Assembly (NCBI RefSeq): GCF_020404405.1
Contig: NZ_JAIZDA010000015.1
Location: 52,137-116,136, forward strand
Reading direction: 5' to 3'
From: Novosphingobium sp. FKTRR1
GTDB lineage: Bacteria; Pseudomonadota; Alphaproteobacteria; Sphingomonadales; Sphingomonadaceae
Length of the DNA: 64,000 nucleotides
The translations under genes and the position numbers were made by a program. The notes under the pieces are model-generated. The model was not told where the DNA came from, did not search any database, and saw nothing but the letters and a program-made list of their open reading frames with translations. This document shows, piece by piece, positions 28,006 to 39,016 of the stretch; position 1 is the first letter of the stretch, and each line of letters begins with the position of its first letter.

Positions 28006-30072
28006 GTGTTTGACAAAGTGCGGGTTTGGGCTGCGTTGCTGGTCGGCTGCGCGGTATTGGTGAACCCCGCTGCGGGATTGGCGGTGCCTGTTGGCACGGC
28101 ACCGGCACCACAGGCACCGGCACCACAGGCACCGGCACCACAGGCACCGGCACCACAGGCACCGGCGACCTTGGCACCCGTCGGCCAGCCAGCCGCGCCG
28201 GTGGCCGTACCCGCCCGCATCGATACCGGCGTACTGGCCGAACGGCCGTTTCTGCACAGTCCGCGTCTGTCGCCCGATGGCTTGCACTTTGCCGGTTACT
28301 TCACCAAGGCGGGGCGCGAAGTGCTGGGGGTTTACGATCCGGACACCGGCAAGGTTCGCACGTTCGATCTGGGCGACAAGTTCGATTTCAACTGGTTCAA
28401 GTGGGCGGGCAACAACCGGCTGTTGATCAGCGTCGGCAGCACGGTCGACTGGGACGGTGACGATGCCTGGCAGACCCGGCTGATCACCTACGACATCACC
28501 ACCGGCAAGCAGCAGTTCATCGGCGGCCACACCGAAGGGCTGAAGGGCGATGACGTGTTGTGGATCGATCCTGCGGGCCAGTCGATCCTGTTGGCGTTCC
28601 AGCAGACGATCTTTGATTATCCCAGCGTGTCCTCGATCGATCTTGCCACCAACAAGGCGCATCAGGTCGTCGCGCAGCGCCCCTTCTTGTGGGACTGGTA
28701 TGCCGATGACAAGGGCGTGGTGCGCGCCGGGTTCATGTTCAACGACGCCGGCTGGAAGATGCTGTACCGGACCAAGGACGGCGAAAGCTTCCGCACTGTG
28801 GTCAAGGCCGGCAAGGACGATGACGACGCGGGCTTCGATGCCTTTCGCATCTATCAGGGCAGCGACGACGGCTATCGCCTGATGCTCAATGAGGCGACCG
28901 GACGCTATGCGCTCTACCGCTTCAATTTCGCCACCCGCAAGCGCGGCGATCTGGTGTTCGAGGCACCGGGCGTGGATGTCGGCGATTTCGATACGCAGGT
29001 CGACGGGGCAAACCTTTATGCCGCGTGGTACACCGACGATCGGGCGCACACCCACTGGTTCGACGCCGAACTGGGCAAAGTGCAGGATGCGGTGGACAAG
29101 GCGGTCGCATCGTCGATCGGCACCCGGTCGGTCCAGATCGTCAGCTACTCGCGCGATCGTGCGCGGCTGCTCATCTGGCTGGGCGGAACGAACGATCCGG
29201 GCAAGTATTACCTGTTCGATCAGGCCGAAGGGGCGATGCACCTGCTGGCCAGGGTCAATGAAAAGCTTGACCCCCGGTCGCTCGCGACATCGACTTACAC
29301 GCATTACAAGGCGCGCGACGGGCTGGACATTCCAGCCTATCTCACTTTGCCGCCGGGCCGCGCGGCCAAGAACCTGCCGCTGATCATCATGCCCCACGGC
29401 GGGCCCTATGACGTGCGCGACGAAGGGGACTTCGACACCGAGGTCCAGTTCCTCGCAAACCGGGGCTATGCCGTGCTCCAGCCCGAATTCCGCGGATCGG
29501 GCGGCTATGGCAAATCGTTCTATGAAAAGGGCGAGGGCCAATGGGGCCGCGCCATGCAGGACGACCTTGACGATGGCATGGACTGGCTGGCGAAGCAGGG
29601 CACCATCGACCCCAGGCGTACCTGCCTGATCGGCAGCTCCTATGGCGGCTATGCCGCGCTGTGGGGCGCGGTGCGCAACCCCGAACGCTATCGCTGCGCG
29701 GCGAGCTTTGCCGGCATTTCCGACCTCAAGCGCCAGTTGAAGTTCCAGATCGAGTTCAAGGTTTCCAGGCGCTATCGCAAGGATTGGCAGAAGACCGTGC
29801 AGGGCGACGACAAGTTCGACCTGACCAGCGTCTCGCCACTGTTCACCATCGACCGGCTCAAGACCCCGGTGCTGCTGGTGCACGGCGATATCGACCAGCG
29901 CGTGCCCTACAAGCAGTCCAAGCTTTATGCCGATGCGCTGAAGGCGGCGGGCAAGCCTTATGAATTCGTCACGCTGAAGGGGGAGGGCCACGGCTTTTCC
30001 ACCAAGGCCAGCATGCAGACCTGGCTGGACAAGCTCGACACCTTTTTGGGTAAGTACAACCCGGCGCAGTAG
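28006..30072 (+). CDS. Exported S9-family (prolyl oligopeptidase) peptidase
   Basis: This 688-residue protein has a signal peptide (about 1-27), a PQAPA repeat linker (about 33-53), a beta-propeller-like N-terminal region and the C-terminal alpha/beta hydrolase domain. The nucleophile lies in GSSYGGYAALWGA (Ser 545); the acid and base are in the HGDIDQRVP and GEGHGF motifs. It is of the dipeptidyl/acylaminoacyl peptidase type, with the usual propeller gating of substrate size. GTG start at 28006. It is followed by an amidohydrolase gene on the same strand. Confidence 0.92.
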   Translation: MFDKVRVWAALLVGCAVLVNPAAGLAVPVGTAPAPQAPAPQAPAPQAPAPQAPATLAPVGQPAAPVAVPARIDTGVLAERPFLHSPRLSPDGLHFAGYFTKAGREVLGVYDPDTGKVRTFDLGDKFDFNWFKWAGNNRLLISVGSTVDWDGDDAWQTRLITYDITTGKQQFIGGHTEGLKGDDVLWIDPAGQSILLAFQQTIFDYPSVSSIDLATNKAHQVVAQRPFLWDWYADDKGVVRAGFMFNDAGWKMLYRTKDGESFRTVVKAGKDDDDAGFDAFRIYQGSDDGYRLMLNEATGRYALYRFNFATRKRGDLVFEAPGVDVGDFDTQVDGANLYAAWYTDDRAHTHWFDAELGKVQDAVDKAVASSIGTRSVQIVSYSRDRARLLIWLGGTNDPGKYYLFDQAEGAMHLLARVNEKLDPRSLATSTYTHYKARDGLDIPAYLTLPPGRAAKNLPLIIMPHGGPYDVRDEGDFDTEVQFLANRGYAVLQPEFRGSGGYGKSFYEKGEGQWGRAMQDDLDDGMDWLAKQGTIDPRRTCLIGSSYGGYAALWGAVRNPERYRCAASFAGISDLKRQLKFQIEFKVSRRYRKDWQKTVQGDDKFDLTSVSPLFTIDRLKTPVLLVHGDIDQRVPYKQSKLYADALKAAGKPYEFVTLKGEGHGFSTKASMQTWLDKLDTFLGKYNPAQ
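28101..28165 (+). repeat. 15-bp tandem repeat encoding PQAPA
   Basis: Four perfect copies of accggcaccacaggc (28101-28160) and a partial fifth lie in the S9 peptidase gene, just after the signal peptide. They encode a Pro/Ala linker. Perfect copies imply recent expansion by slippage and possible length variation between strains. Confidence 0.9.
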
Positions 30073-30136
30073 ATCGGCGGGAAAAGGTGGCGCTTCTCCT
30101 CTCGCACCCTGAGCGGACTTGCGGCACAGTGCGGTG

Positions 30137-31426
30137 ATGCGCAAATTCACCGCCACCCCGCTCGCCCTTATCCTCACCCTGACCATCGGCACGGCGGCTC
30201 ATGCTGAAACCGTGTTCGTCCGCGCCGGGCGATTGATCGATCCCGAATCCGGCACGGTACTGGCCAAGCGCCTGTTGCGGGTTGAGGATGGGCGTGTTGC
30301 GGCGATCACGGCCGATACCGGCGCAGCGCTGCCTGCGGGCGCCAGCGTGATCGACTGGACCGCCTTTACCGTTCTGCCCGGCCTGATCGACTGCCATGTC
30401 CATCTGGCGGATACCGAACAGAGCAACAACCCCGCCGAACCGCTGCTGCACGCGCCGATGGAGATCGCCTATATCGGCGCGCGCCACGCCCGCGAAACGC
30501 TGCTGGCGGGCTTCACCACGGTGCACGATGTCGGCTCGTTCCGGGCCTTTGCCGATGTGGAACTGCGCAACGCCATCGACCGGGGCGACGTGATCGGCCC
30601 GCGTATGCAGGCGGTCGGCGCCTACATCACCGTGCCGGGCGGAGGGGGTGAGGTCACCGGCTTTTCGCCCGATGTGCAGATCCCGCAGGACATGCGCGCG
30701 GGCGTCGTCACCGATGCGGCCGATGCGCGGGCCAAGGCCAATTTCCTGTTCCAGCACGGCGCGGATTCGCTCAAGCTTATCGCCACCGGGGCGGTGCTGG
30801 CCAGCGGCACCGAGGCGGGCCAGCAGGAACTGACCGAGGATGAAATGCGCGCGACGGTCGAAGTGGCCGCCGCGCGCCATTCGTGGGTCACCGCGCACGC
30901 CCATGGCGCGGCGGGGATCAAGGCTGCCATCCGCGCGGGCGTTCGCGCGATCGAACATGCCAGCCTCATCGACGACGAAGGCATTGCGCTGGCCAAGGCC
31001 AAGGGCGTCTGGCTCGACATGGACGTCTACAATGGCGACTACATCGACGAAGTCGGGCGCCGCGATCACTGGCCCGAAAACTATCTGCGCAAGAATACCG
31101 AGACCACGCAGGCGCAGCGCGATGCCTTTGCCAAGGCGGTGAAGGCGGGGGTCAGGCTGTCGTACGGCACCGACGCCGGGGTCTATCCCAACGGCCTGAA
31201 CGCGCGCCAGTTCAAGTACATGGTACGCTTTGGCATGACACCGCTGCAGGCCATCCAGTCGGCCACCATCGTCTCGGCCGAACTGCTGGGGTGGAGCAAG
31301 GACGTCGGCAGCCTGTCCCCCGGCCACTATGCCGACATGGTGGCGGTGAAGGGCGACCCACTGGCCGATATCACCGTACTCGAACACGTCGATCATGTCG
31401 CCAAGGCGGGCGTGGTCGTCAAATAG
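30137..31426 (+). CDS. Exported amidohydrolase (imidazolonepropionase/Xaa-Pro dipeptidase-like)
   Basis: The 429-residue product has a signal peptide (residues 1-23, ending AHA) and a TIM-barrel amidohydrolase fold. The HxH metal motif is visible in LIDCHVHLAD, later metal ligands in AHAHG and IEHASLID, and the conserved Asp in YGTDAGVYP. Relatives hydrolyse Xaa-Pro/Xaa-Arg dipeptides or cyclic amides. Its neighbour is an S9 prolyl peptidase, which would fit a peptide-scavenging role, but substrate is inferred. The ATG at 30137 was preferred over a start six codons upstream. Confidence 0.88.
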   Translation: MRKFTATPLALILTLTIGTAAHAETVFVRAGRLIDPESGTVLAKRLLRVEDGRVAAITADTGAALPAGASVIDWTAFTVLPGLIDCHVHLADTEQSNNPAEPLLHAPMEIAYIGARHARETLLAGFTTVHDVGSFRAFADVELRNAIDRGDVIGPRMQAVGAYITVPGGGGEVTGFSPDVQIPQDMRAGVVTDAADARAKANFLFQHGADSLKLIATGAVLASGTEAGQQELTEDEMRATVEVAAARHSWVTAHAHGAAGIKAAIRAGVRAIEHASLIDDEGIALAKAKGVWLDMDVYNGDYIDEVGRRDHWPENYLRKNTETTQAQRDAFAKAVKAGVRLSYGTDAGVYPNGLNARQFKYMVRFGMTPLQAIQSATIVSAELLGWSKDVGSLSPGHYADMVAVKGDPLADITVLEHVDHVAKAGVVVK

Positions 31427-31505
31427 CGCACATTGCGGGCGGGGCTTTCAAGCGGCGTTCGGGTGCGATAGTCTGCCGGAAACCAAAAGAATCCGGGAGA
31501 GAACC

Positions 31506-32084
31506 ATGCTGGAAGACACCGCCCAGTTTCACACGATGACCGAAGGCACACAGGCCGACTGGGACATCATCATGACGCATCTGACGCCGCACGCGCGCAA
31601 CGGCGGGGTTCGGGTGCTCGAACACTTGCGCCTGCTCGAAGGGGATTGCGGCGGCTTTGCGGTCGACCGGCTGACCCATTGCCTGCAGACTGCCACCCGC
31701 GCCCACCGCGACGGGCGGAGCGAGGACTATGTGGTGATGGCGTTGATCCACGACATCGGCGACGTGCTGGGCGCCTATAACCACCCCGACATTGCCGCTG
31801 CCATCCTCAAGCCCTTCGTCAGCGAGGAACTGCTGTGGATCGTGCAGCACCACGGCATTTTTCAGGGCTACAACTTCTTCCACTTCCTTGGCCTTGATCG
31901 CAACATGCGCGACCAGTTCCAGAACCACGAACACTACGCAGCCACGGTCGAATTCATCGACAAGTATGACTGCCCGGCGTTCGACCCCGCCTATGACACG
32001 CTGCCGCTCGAATTCTTCGAACCCATGGTCATGCGCCTGTTCGAAAAGCCGAAGACGAGCATCTACAAGAAGGCGATGGGGTGA
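31506..32084 (+). CDS. HD-domain protein, PhnZ/MIOX-like
   Basis: A 192-residue HD-domain protein. The candidate metal ligands fall in the order His 58 (THCLQTA), His 82-Asp 83 (LIHDIGD), His 93 (NHPDIAA), His 115/116 (VQHHG) and a late Asp (DKYDCPAFD), the pattern of the mixed-valent diiron HD oxygenases PhnZ and myo-inositol oxygenase rather than of simple phosphohydrolases. That reading is inference from residue spacing. An SD-like GGGAGAG precedes the ATG. It lies between an amidohydrolase and an amidase on the same strand. Confidence 0.75.
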   Translation: MLEDTAQFHTMTEGTQADWDIIMTHLTPHARNGGVRVLEHLRLLEGDCGGFAVDRLTHCLQTATRAHRDGRSEDYVVMALIHDIGDVLGAYNHPDIAAAILKPFVSEELLWIVQHHGIFQGYNFFHFLGLDRNMRDQFQNHEHYAATVEFIDKYDCPAFDPAYDTLPLEFFEPMVMRLFEKPKTSIYKKAMG

Positions 32085-32146
32085 GGGGGCACCCTTGTTG
32101 AAGCTTGGCGCTTGTCACGGGAGCAGCGACGCGGCGTAATGCGCGA

Positions 32147-33676
32147 ATGAACCCCACCCTGCGCCTGACCCGTCGTTCCGCTTTGGCACTGGCCGCCTCG
32201 TCCGCAGCCATCCTGGCGGAGGCGCGTGTGCGGGCGGCGACAGCCACGGTGCCATTGACCGCCATGTCTGCGCATGATCTGGCTGCAGCTATCGCCGCGC
32301 GCAAGGTATCGGCGGTTGAGGTGATGGGCGCTTACCTCGACCGGATCGGGCGGCTCAACCCCCGCGTGAATGCCATCGTCGGCCTGCAGGATCGCGAGGG
32401 GCTTTTGCTTCAGGCGGCAAAGGCCGATGCGGCGGTGAAGGCGGGCGCTGCATTGGGACCGCTATACGGGCTGCCCCATGCGGTGAAGGATCTGGCGGCG
32501 GTGGCCGGTTTGCCCTTCACGATGGGATCGCCGATCTTGCGCGATCAGGTTGCACGAACCGATGGGCTGATGGTCGAGCGGCTGCGCAAGGCGGGCGTGA
32601 TCTTCATCGGCAAGACCAACACCCCCGAATTCGGCCTTGGCAGCCACACTTTCAACCCGGTCTGGGGCGTCACGCGCAACCCCTACGACGTGTCGCGCGC
32701 GGCAGGAGGCAGCAGCGGTGGCGCTGCCGTGGGCTTGTCGCTTGACATGCTGCCGCTGGCCGATGGCAGCGATTACGGTGGCTCGCTGCGCAACCCGGCC
32801 GGGTGGAACAACGTGTTCGGCTTCCGCCCGAGCTATGGCCGCGTCCCAACCGACGGGCCGGAGGATTGGTTGCCCTCGATGGGCGTGGTCGGACCGATGG
32901 CGCGTTCGGTCGCCGATCTGGCGCTGCTGCTGTCGGTGCAGGCGGGGTTCGACGCGCGCAAGCCGCTGATGCTCGAGGGAACCGGCGATGCCTTCCGCGC
33001 CATCCGGCCCGAAGCGATGAAGGGCAAGCGCATCGGCTGGGCGGGCGACCTTGGGGGCGCAATTCCCTATGAGCCCGGCGTACTGGACACCTGTCGCAAG
33101 GCGCTGGCGCGGTTCGAGGCAATGGGCGCGGTGGTCGAGGATGCCGTGCCTGATCATCCGGTCGAACCGGCATGGCAGAGCTTCGTGCACTTGCGCCAGT
33201 GGCAGCAAGGTGGCGGTTTGCTTGGCTTTTACCGCGATCCGGCGCGCAAGGCGCTGCTGAAGGAAGCGGCGGTCTGGGAAGTCGAAGGTGGTCTTGCGCT
33301 ATCGGCGTTTGACGTGACCGCGCATTCGGTGGTGCGCAGCGCGTGGAGCAGGGCGGTCCATGCCCTGTTCCGGCGGTTCGATTACTGGGTCATGCCGACG
33401 TCGCAACTGTTCCCGTTTCCAGCCGACTGGGTCTATCCCAAGGAAATCGGCGGGCGGCAGATGCGGACTTATCACGAATGGATGCAGGCTACCTGCCTTG
33501 TCACGCTGTCGGGATGCCCGTCGATCGCGGTGCCCGCCGGGTTCGGGCCGGGTGGCCTGCCGATAGGGTTGCAGATCGTTGCACCGGTCCATGCCGATGC
33601 GGCCTGCCTTTCCGCCGCCGCGGCATGGGAGGCCGCAGCGGGGGATATCATCGCGCGCAGGCCGGTGCTGGCCTGA
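32147..33676 (+). CDS. Amidase signature-family protein, probably Tat-exported
   Basis: The 509-residue protein has the amidase-signature catalytic triad: Lys in LPHAVKDLAAV, cis-Ser in AAGGSSGGAAVGLS and nucleophile Ser in GSDYGGSLRNPAG. The N-terminus (LTRRSALALAAS) is a twin-arginine-like signal ending in an Ala-rich cleavage region. Substrate unknown; family members hydrolyse amides, indole acetamide, or transamidate tRNA, but the signal peptide rules out the last. Convergent with ligI, 4 bases apart. Confidence 0.88.
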   Translation: MNPTLRLTRRSALALAASSAAILAEARVRAATATVPLTAMSAHDLAAAIAARKVSAVEVMGAYLDRIGRLNPRVNAIVGLQDREGLLLQAAKADAAVKAGAALGPLYGLPHAVKDLAAVAGLPFTMGSPILRDQVARTDGLMVERLRKAGVIFIGKTNTPEFGLGSHTFNPVWGVTRNPYDVSRAAGGSSGGAAVGLSLDMLPLADGSDYGGSLRNPAGWNNVFGFRPSYGRVPTDGPEDWLPSMGVVGPMARSVADLALLLSVQAGFDARKPLMLEGTGDAFRAIRPEAMKGKRIGWAGDLGGAIPYEPGVLDTCRKALARFEAMGAVVEDAVPDHPVEPAWQSFVHLRQWQQGGGLLGFYRDPARKALLKEAAVWEVEGGLALSAFDVTAHSVVRSAWSRAVHALFRRFDYWVMPTSQLFPFPADWVYPKEIGGRQMRTYHEWMQATCLVTLSGCPSIAVPAGFGPGGLPIGLQIVAPVHADAACLSAAAAWEAAAGDIIARRPVLA

Positions 33677-33680
33677 CTGC

Positions 33681-36454
<2,774 letters not shown>

Positions 36455-36466
<12 letters not shown>

Positions 36467-37615
36467 GACTTCAATTTGCGCCACTTGCGCGCCATCGCCC
36501 TGATCGCCGAGTTCGGCAGCATGAGCCGCGCCGCCCAAGGGGTGAACCTGACCCAACCGGCGATAACGCAGGCTCTGGCGCGGACTGAGGCCATTCTTGG
36601 CACCACGCTGTTCGAGCGGCGCCACGATGGCATGGTTCCCACGCCTGCAGCCGACCTGCTGGTGCCGCGGATCGTAGCCGCGCTGGAGCATATCGGCAGC
36701 CACCGCGTGACGATGGCGCGGCTGCGCGCACTGCTGGCTCTGGCCGATGCGGGCAGCTACCAGGGGGCGAGCCTTGAGACCGGCCTTTCGATCCCGTCAT
36801 TGCACCGGGCGATCAAGGACTTGTCGGTATCCTTGCGGCGGCCATTGGCGGTGCGGCGCAGCAACGCGGTGTTCCTGACCGACGGCGGCATGATCGTGGC
36901 GCGCGGTTTCCGGCTGGCGCGGATCGAGCTTGAGGCGGGGCTGGCCGAGCTTGAGGCGCTGCGCGGCAACGAAGTGCGGCGGATCGTGATCGGCGCCATG
37001 CCCTTGTCACGCGCGCGGGTGCTGCCTGCGGCGGTGGCGCGGTTCCTGCAGCGCCATCCGCTGGTGCGCATCGCCATTGCCGAAGGATCGCGCGCCGAAC
37101 TGGTCGAGCCGCTGCGCAACGGCACGCTCGACCTGATGGTGGGTGCCTTGCGTCAGCCCTTGCTGGAAGGCGACCTTGAGCAGCAGGCACTGTTTGCCGA
37201 TGAACCTGTCATCGTGGCGCGCGCGGGGCACCCGTTGTGCGCCAAGGCGCTTGGCAGGGCTGGCGATCTCGCCGAATTGGCGCGCTATGCCTGGGTCATG
37301 CCGGGGCCGGGTGCCCCCTTGCGCGACATGTGGGTGGCGATGTTCGAAGAAGCGGGCATGGACCCGCCGCCGGTGCGGGTCGAATCGGGCTCGGTCATGA
37401 CCATCCGCCAGTTGCTGATCGCCAGCGATTTCCTGACTTTGCTGTCGCGCGACCAGATCGCTGTCGAGTTGCAGGCGGATTGGCTGGCCGTGGTGGATGA
37501 CCTGCCCGCCCGCTTTCGCCGGGAGATCGGTGTCACCACCCGCGCCAGTTGGCGGCCGACCAGCGTGCAAGCCGAATTTCTGGCCGACTTGCGCGCGGTC
37601 GCCGCCGGAGAGTGA
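36455..37615 (+). CDS. ligR: LysR-type regulator of the lig pathway (LigR-like) with two N-terminal HTH domains
   Basis: Placement divergent from ligK matches LigR, the activator of the ligK and ligJ operons in sphingomonads. The 386-residue product is about 85 residues longer than a usual LysR protein. A first winged HTH covers about residues 6-60 (NLRHLRAIALIAEFGSMSRAA...), and a second LysR-like HTH about 85-150 (MARLRALLALADAGSYQGAS...). The effector-binding domain begins near 170 (RRIVIGAMPLSRARVLP). GTG at 36455 is the likely start, since the nearby ATG at 36463 is out of frame. It is convergent with ligB2, two bases away. Confidence 0.85.
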
Positions 37616-37617
37616 CT

Positions 37618-38457
37618 TCAGGCCGGCTCAAGCAGCAGTGTAGCCGCTGCGGTGTTCGAGATCGGGATGTGGTAGTTGCGATGGATCTCGTGTGCGCCCG
37701 GCCCAAGCGCCCCGCGCGCCGCGATCCAGTTGAGGATCTCCACGCCCTGCGTGCCCGACAGGCGGACGATGTCGTGGATCGAATGGGCGGTCAGCGCGTC
37801 GGGATCGCGCGACAGGTTGTCGAGGCAGAAGCGGTCGTAGTCGGGGTTCATGAACCCGGCGCGGGCGCCGTCCAACTGATGCGACAGACCGCCCGTGCCG
37901 ATCACGACGATGCGTTCGTCGCCCTGCCAACCCGCCAGTGCACGATGGACGCTGCGCCCCAGCGCAAGGCAGCGTTTGGCGCTGGGCAAAGGATGCTGCA
38001 CGGTATTGATGGCGATCGGCACGATCCTGACCGGCCATTCCTCTACCCCCGGCCACGCCAGCTCGAACGGGATCGACAGGGCGTGGTCGACTGTCATCTT
38101 CTGGCAGGTGGTCACGTCGAATTCATCGTGCACCAGTTGTTCGATGATATGCCAACTCAGCGCGGCGTGCCCGGCGAAGCTCTTGTACAACGGCAGGCCC
38201 CAGCCTTCGTCGGCGTTGTCATAGCGATCGGCTGCGCCGACCGCAAAAGTGGGCAGCTTGTCGAGGAAGAAGTTGAGCCCGTGGTCGTTGTTGAACACGA
38301 CCGCGACATCGGGCTTTACCTCGGCCAACCATTCGTGGACGCGTGGGAAACCGTCGAAAAACGGCTTCCAATACGGCTCCTGCTGGTCACCGCGATGGAT
38401 CGCCCCGCCGATCGCGGGAACGTGGCTGGTGAAATAGGCACCGACGATTTCAGCCAT
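37618..38457 (-). CDS. Extradiol ring-cleavage dioxygenase catalytic (beta) subunit, LigB-like copy 2
   Basis: A 279-residue type II extradiol dioxygenase subunit. The Fe(II) ligands and acid/base are in place by comparison with LigB: His 12, His 59, His 193 and Glu 240. It is clearly diverged from the second LigB in this window, for instance in the first 50 residues and after residue 110. Partnered with the LigA-like subunit encoded just upstream (8-base overlap). Likely substrates are protocatechuate, gallate or 3-O-methylgallate; sequence alone does not decide. Confidence 0.9.
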   Translation of the reverse strand: MAEIVGAYFTSHVPAIGGAIHRGDQQEPYWKPFFDGFPRVHEWLAEVKPDVAVVFNNDHGLNFFLDKLPTFAVGAADRYDNADEGWGLPLYKSFAGHAALSWHIIEQLVHDEFDVTTCQKMTVDHALSIPFELAWPGVEEWPVRIVPIAINTVQHPLPSAKRCLALGRSVHRALAGWQGDERIVVIGTGGLSHQLDGARAGFMNPDYDRFCLDNLSRDPDALTAHSIHDIVRLSGTQGVEILNWIAARGALGPGAHEIHRNYHIPISNTAAATLLLEPA

Positions 38458-38830
38458 GGTTGAGGCCCTTTCCCTGATCGAGCAGCATCTGCTTGAATTC
38501 GGCAACGCTCATCCCGGTTTGCAACGCGCCGACGTCCTGCACGTTGAGGCCGAAGATCCCGGCGAGCTTGGCGAGGTAATAGATGTTGCCGCCCGCCGCG
38601 ATCATGCCCAGCACGTCGCGCTGCTGAACCGCCAAGCGTTGTTCGGGCGTCAGGGCGAAGCGTGCGAGATAGGCGTCTTCATCTGCCCGGAATGCGGCGC
38701 GGTTGGCCGCATCGTTGAACGAATAGCACATCGCGTTCAGGGCAAAGCCGCGCTGTGCCGCGTCGCCGTCGAACAAGGTTGTGCCGGGGATTGGTTCGGC
38801 ATCGCGGCCGTTGTCATTCACAGATGCCAT
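38450..38830 (-). CDS. Extradiol dioxygenase alpha subunit, LigA-like copy 2
   Basis: A 126-residue LigA-domain protein: the FALNAMCYSFNDAANRAAFRAD segment and the GGNIYYLAKLAGIFGLNVQ helix match the LigA fold that caps the LigB active site. It is shorter than the other copy (155 residues), lacking much of the N- and C-terminal extensions. The ATG at 38830 was chosen. Its stop overlaps the ligB2 start. It is divergent from the DUF1932-ligJABC operon. Confidence 0.87.
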   Translation of the reverse strand: MASVNDNGRDAEPIPGTTLFDGDAAQRGFALNAMCYSFNDAANRAAFRADEDAYLARFALTPEQRLAVQQRDVLGMIAAGGNIYYLAKLAGIFGLNVQDVGALQTGMSVAEFKQMLLDQGKGLNHG

Positions 38831-38907
38831 CGCGCATCGCTCCCGTTGGCCCGAACCTTGTGCCGGGCCTGTGCCAGCGGGCCTGCATCGCCAGCGCATG
38901 TCGGTGC

Positions 38908-38921
38908 TTGATCCAGGTCAA
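38908..38921. promoter_or_regulatory. FNR/CRP-family-like site TTGATCCAGGTCAA
   Basis: TTGAT-N4-GTCAA fits the FnrL/FNR consensus TTGAT-N4-(A/G)TCAA exactly. It lies in the 186-base divergent promoter between ligA2 (about 80 bases upstream of its ATG) and the DUF1932-ligJABC operon (about 100 bases upstream). It could be chance, but an oxygen-sensing input to an oxygenase locus would be sensible. Confidence 0.35.
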
Positions 38922-38942
38922 ACCGGCGCACGTTCGAACATG

Positions 38943-38959
38943 ACTTAGCCAAACCTTAT
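38943..38959 (+). promoter_or_regulatory. Candidate LigR box, ligJABC promoter
   Basis: ACTTAGCCAAACCTTAT, with T-N11-A core at 38946-38958, matches the motif upstream of ligK at 13 of 17 positions. It is centred about 65 bases upstream of the first gene of the plus-strand operon, the usual position for a LysR activator site. Confidence 0.55.
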
Positions 38960-39016
38960 GCCCCTTCTGTGATTTCCGATTGGTCGGCCAGAGGGGGCGG
39001 GGGCAGGGCTGATCGC

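Noticed and set aside
28101..28165. Possible CRISPR-like short repeats
   Set aside because: The 15-bp units are directly adjacent without spacers and lie in a coding frame.
27958..30192. 744-codon minus-strand frame opposite the S9 peptidase gene
   Set aside because: Shadow frame; the plus strand has a signal peptide, catalytic triad and normal length.
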